Shown here one piece after another: positions 62,975-64,000 of a stretch of DNA of 64,000 nucleotides. Below the pieces are notes generated by a model, which saw nothing but the letters and a program-made list of their open reading frames with translations, was not told the origin of the DNA and did not search any database. Every line of letters begins with the position of its first letter. Position 1 is the stretch's first letter. The translations under genes and the position numbers were made by a program. Origin of the DNA: Sphingobacteriales bacterium (GTDB taxonomy: Bacteria > Bacteroidota > Bacteroidia > Chitinophagales > UBA2359). The stretch covers positions 1 through 64,000 of the forward strand of contig JADJTE010000006.1 of NCBI GenBank assembly GCA_016711295.1, written 5' to 3'.

Positions 62975-64000
62975 ATGGCATCTATTTATGACCCGCTGTA
63001 TCGCCTCATCAAGCGATTGACGATGCCCGAAAAGCGTTTTTTGCTGCGCTATATGACCTATATAGTGGCGAAACCTGCCCGTTATGTAGCTTTGTTTCGC
63101 ACTCTTGATGGTTTGAGTGTTTTTGAGCCTACTTTGCTGCATACCTATTTTTCGGGTATTCCGCCTAAGCGTTTGGCTGCCTTAGCGCGTCGTTTATACC
63201 GATTATTGCTCAATGGCATGAACCAATACCACGCCCCGCGCCAAACAGATACGCGCCTACGCGAGGCTTTGGGGCATATTGCCGTATTGCACGAAAAGGG
63301 TTTGCATGAGCAAGCCTTGGTTATTGCTGCCGATGCTTACCAATTAGCTATTAAGCACGAAAAATGGGCATTTATACCGCTGCTGTCATACCAACAGAAA
63401 AATTTGGTCGAAGCCTTGTCGTATATTGGGTTTAGCGAAGATGAACTAAAACGCATCAGCCGTGACGAGCAAAATGCCCTCGACAAATTAGCTAATATCG
63501 ATGAGTATTGGTTGTTGCAAGCCCAACTTTATTATCACCACAACCGCAATGGCATAGCCCGCGCCGCTAATGATGTGGATAAAATAGAGGCGGTTTTTCA
63601 ACATTCGCTCTTGCGCGACGAAGAGCGTGCCCTGTGTTTGGATGCTAAATTGTTGTTGTATAAAGTTTATTCGACTTACTTTTTTATTGTTCGCGATATT
63701 ACGAACTGTTATAAATATTCGCTCAAAACACTGCAATTGCTGGGCACTGAGCCACTGCTCAAAACCGAACATTTGCCCGCCTACATACATGCCCTCAATA
63801 ATATGCTCAACCTAACGAGTATGATGGGCAACGACGAAGAGCGACAAAAGTACCTCGATGAGTTGGAACAAATGTGGCATGATGAGGCATTGCTTGCCTC
63901 CGAAACGGTGCGTATCAAGTTGTTTGAGGCGTATTATTATCACCAAATGACTTTTTGCCTGAGCCAAAACCAGTTTGAAGAAGGTTTAAAATTTGTGGCT
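62975..64000 (+). CDS. Bacteroidota helical-repeat protein of unknown function, 3' end cut off
   Basis: The frame is open from the ATG at 62975 to the end of the window (342 codons). The product is all-helical with TPR-like pairs. The start (DPLYRLIKRLTMPEKRFLLRY) corresponds to the start of the protein at 45116, and both continue with a KLAAL/LFNLI-like helix (ARRLYRLLLNGM against HLFNLIIKTL). It is thus a paralogue and shows an intact version of the family. A -7-like element (TATCTTTG, 62929-62936) is placed properly for its promoter, though no TTG is at 19 bases. Function unknown. Confidence 0.7.
   Translation, partial: MASIYDPLYRLIKRLTMPEKRFLLRYMTYIVAKPARYVALFRTLDGLSVFEPTLLHTYFSGIPPKRLAALARRLYRLLLNGMNQYHAPRQTDTRLREALGHIAVLHEKGLHEQALVIAADAYQLAIKHEKWAFIPLLSYQQKNLVEALSYIGFSEDELKRISRDEQNALDKLANIDEYWLLQAQLYYHHNRNGIARAANDVDKIEAVFQHSLLRDEERALCLDAKLLLYKVYSTYFFIVRDITNCYKYSLKTLQLLGTEPLLKTEHLPAYIHALNNMLNLTSMMGNDEERQKYLDELEQMWHDEALLASETVRIKLFEAYYYHQMTFCLSQNQFEEGLKFVA

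Overview
The window is from a member of the Bacteroidota. The evidence is a gliding-motility gene (gldG), several secreted proteins ending in type IX secretion (T9SS) sorting domains, a TonB-dependent receptor with a carboxypeptidase-like N-terminal domain, and promoters of the Bacteroidota type (TTG, 19 bases, TAnnTTTG) upstream of tatC and at 44.7 kb. I cannot name the genus; the giant repeat-rich adhesins would suit a Saprospiria- or Chitinophagia-like lineage, but that is a guess. No tRNA, rRNA, CRISPR or phage genes were seen.

Layout. 0-12.4 kb: a cut-off diheme cytochrome c peroxidase, an MFS transporter, a possible TRAP-transporter remnant, gldG behind an ABC-F ATPase, an alpha/beta hydrolase, accA, a SIR2-TIR fusion protein, rimO and a LytS-type histidine kinase. 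12.7-15.3 kb: a secreted esterase overlapping radA. 15.5-17.7 kb: a tandem array of 179-bp units interrupted by an ISAs1-family insertion sequence. 17.8-23.1 kb: a large secreted beta-helix/Ig-like protein and plsC. 23.2-24.0 kb: a 172-bp tandem array and a heptanucleotide array directly before half of a transketolase. 25.5-33.0 kb: TonB receptor, thrombospondin-type-3-repeat protein, double aspartyl-protease/PDZ protein, tatC and a small lipoprotein. 33.1-42 kb: a giant BNR/LamG/PKD adhesin with four 699-bp internal repeats and a small secreted partner. 42-53 kb: glycosyltransferase, SIMPL protein, a transposase remnant, a Bacteroidota helical-repeat protein, enoyl-CoA hydratase, hemH, an M28 peptidase, and an ECF sigma factor with DoxX-like and lipoprotein neighbours. 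53.5-61.5 kb: a second giant adhesin with P-domain, cupredoxin and Ig-like modules. 61.6-64 kb: a hydrolase running into a second heptanucleotide array, and a cut-off paralogue of the helical-repeat protein.

The strongest mobile-DNA signal is a set of seven short non-coding elements bounded by the inverted repeat GTAACTATTTAG. Three have perfect 8-bp target duplications and two have 7-of-8 matches, so they behave as MITEs; they fall into two internal-sequence groups. The most interesting protein is the SIR2-TIR fusion, in which the usual catalytic residues of both NAD-consuming domains appear to be replaced.

A caution for all coding calls: more than 25 single-base frameshifts break otherwise well-conserved genes, including housekeeping genes (rimO, hemH, plsC). 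Several sit in homopolymers or are exposed by comparing near-identical internal repeats. This pattern fits uncorrected indel errors in the assembly better than mass pseudogenisation. I give reconstructed gene spans and note where each break lies.
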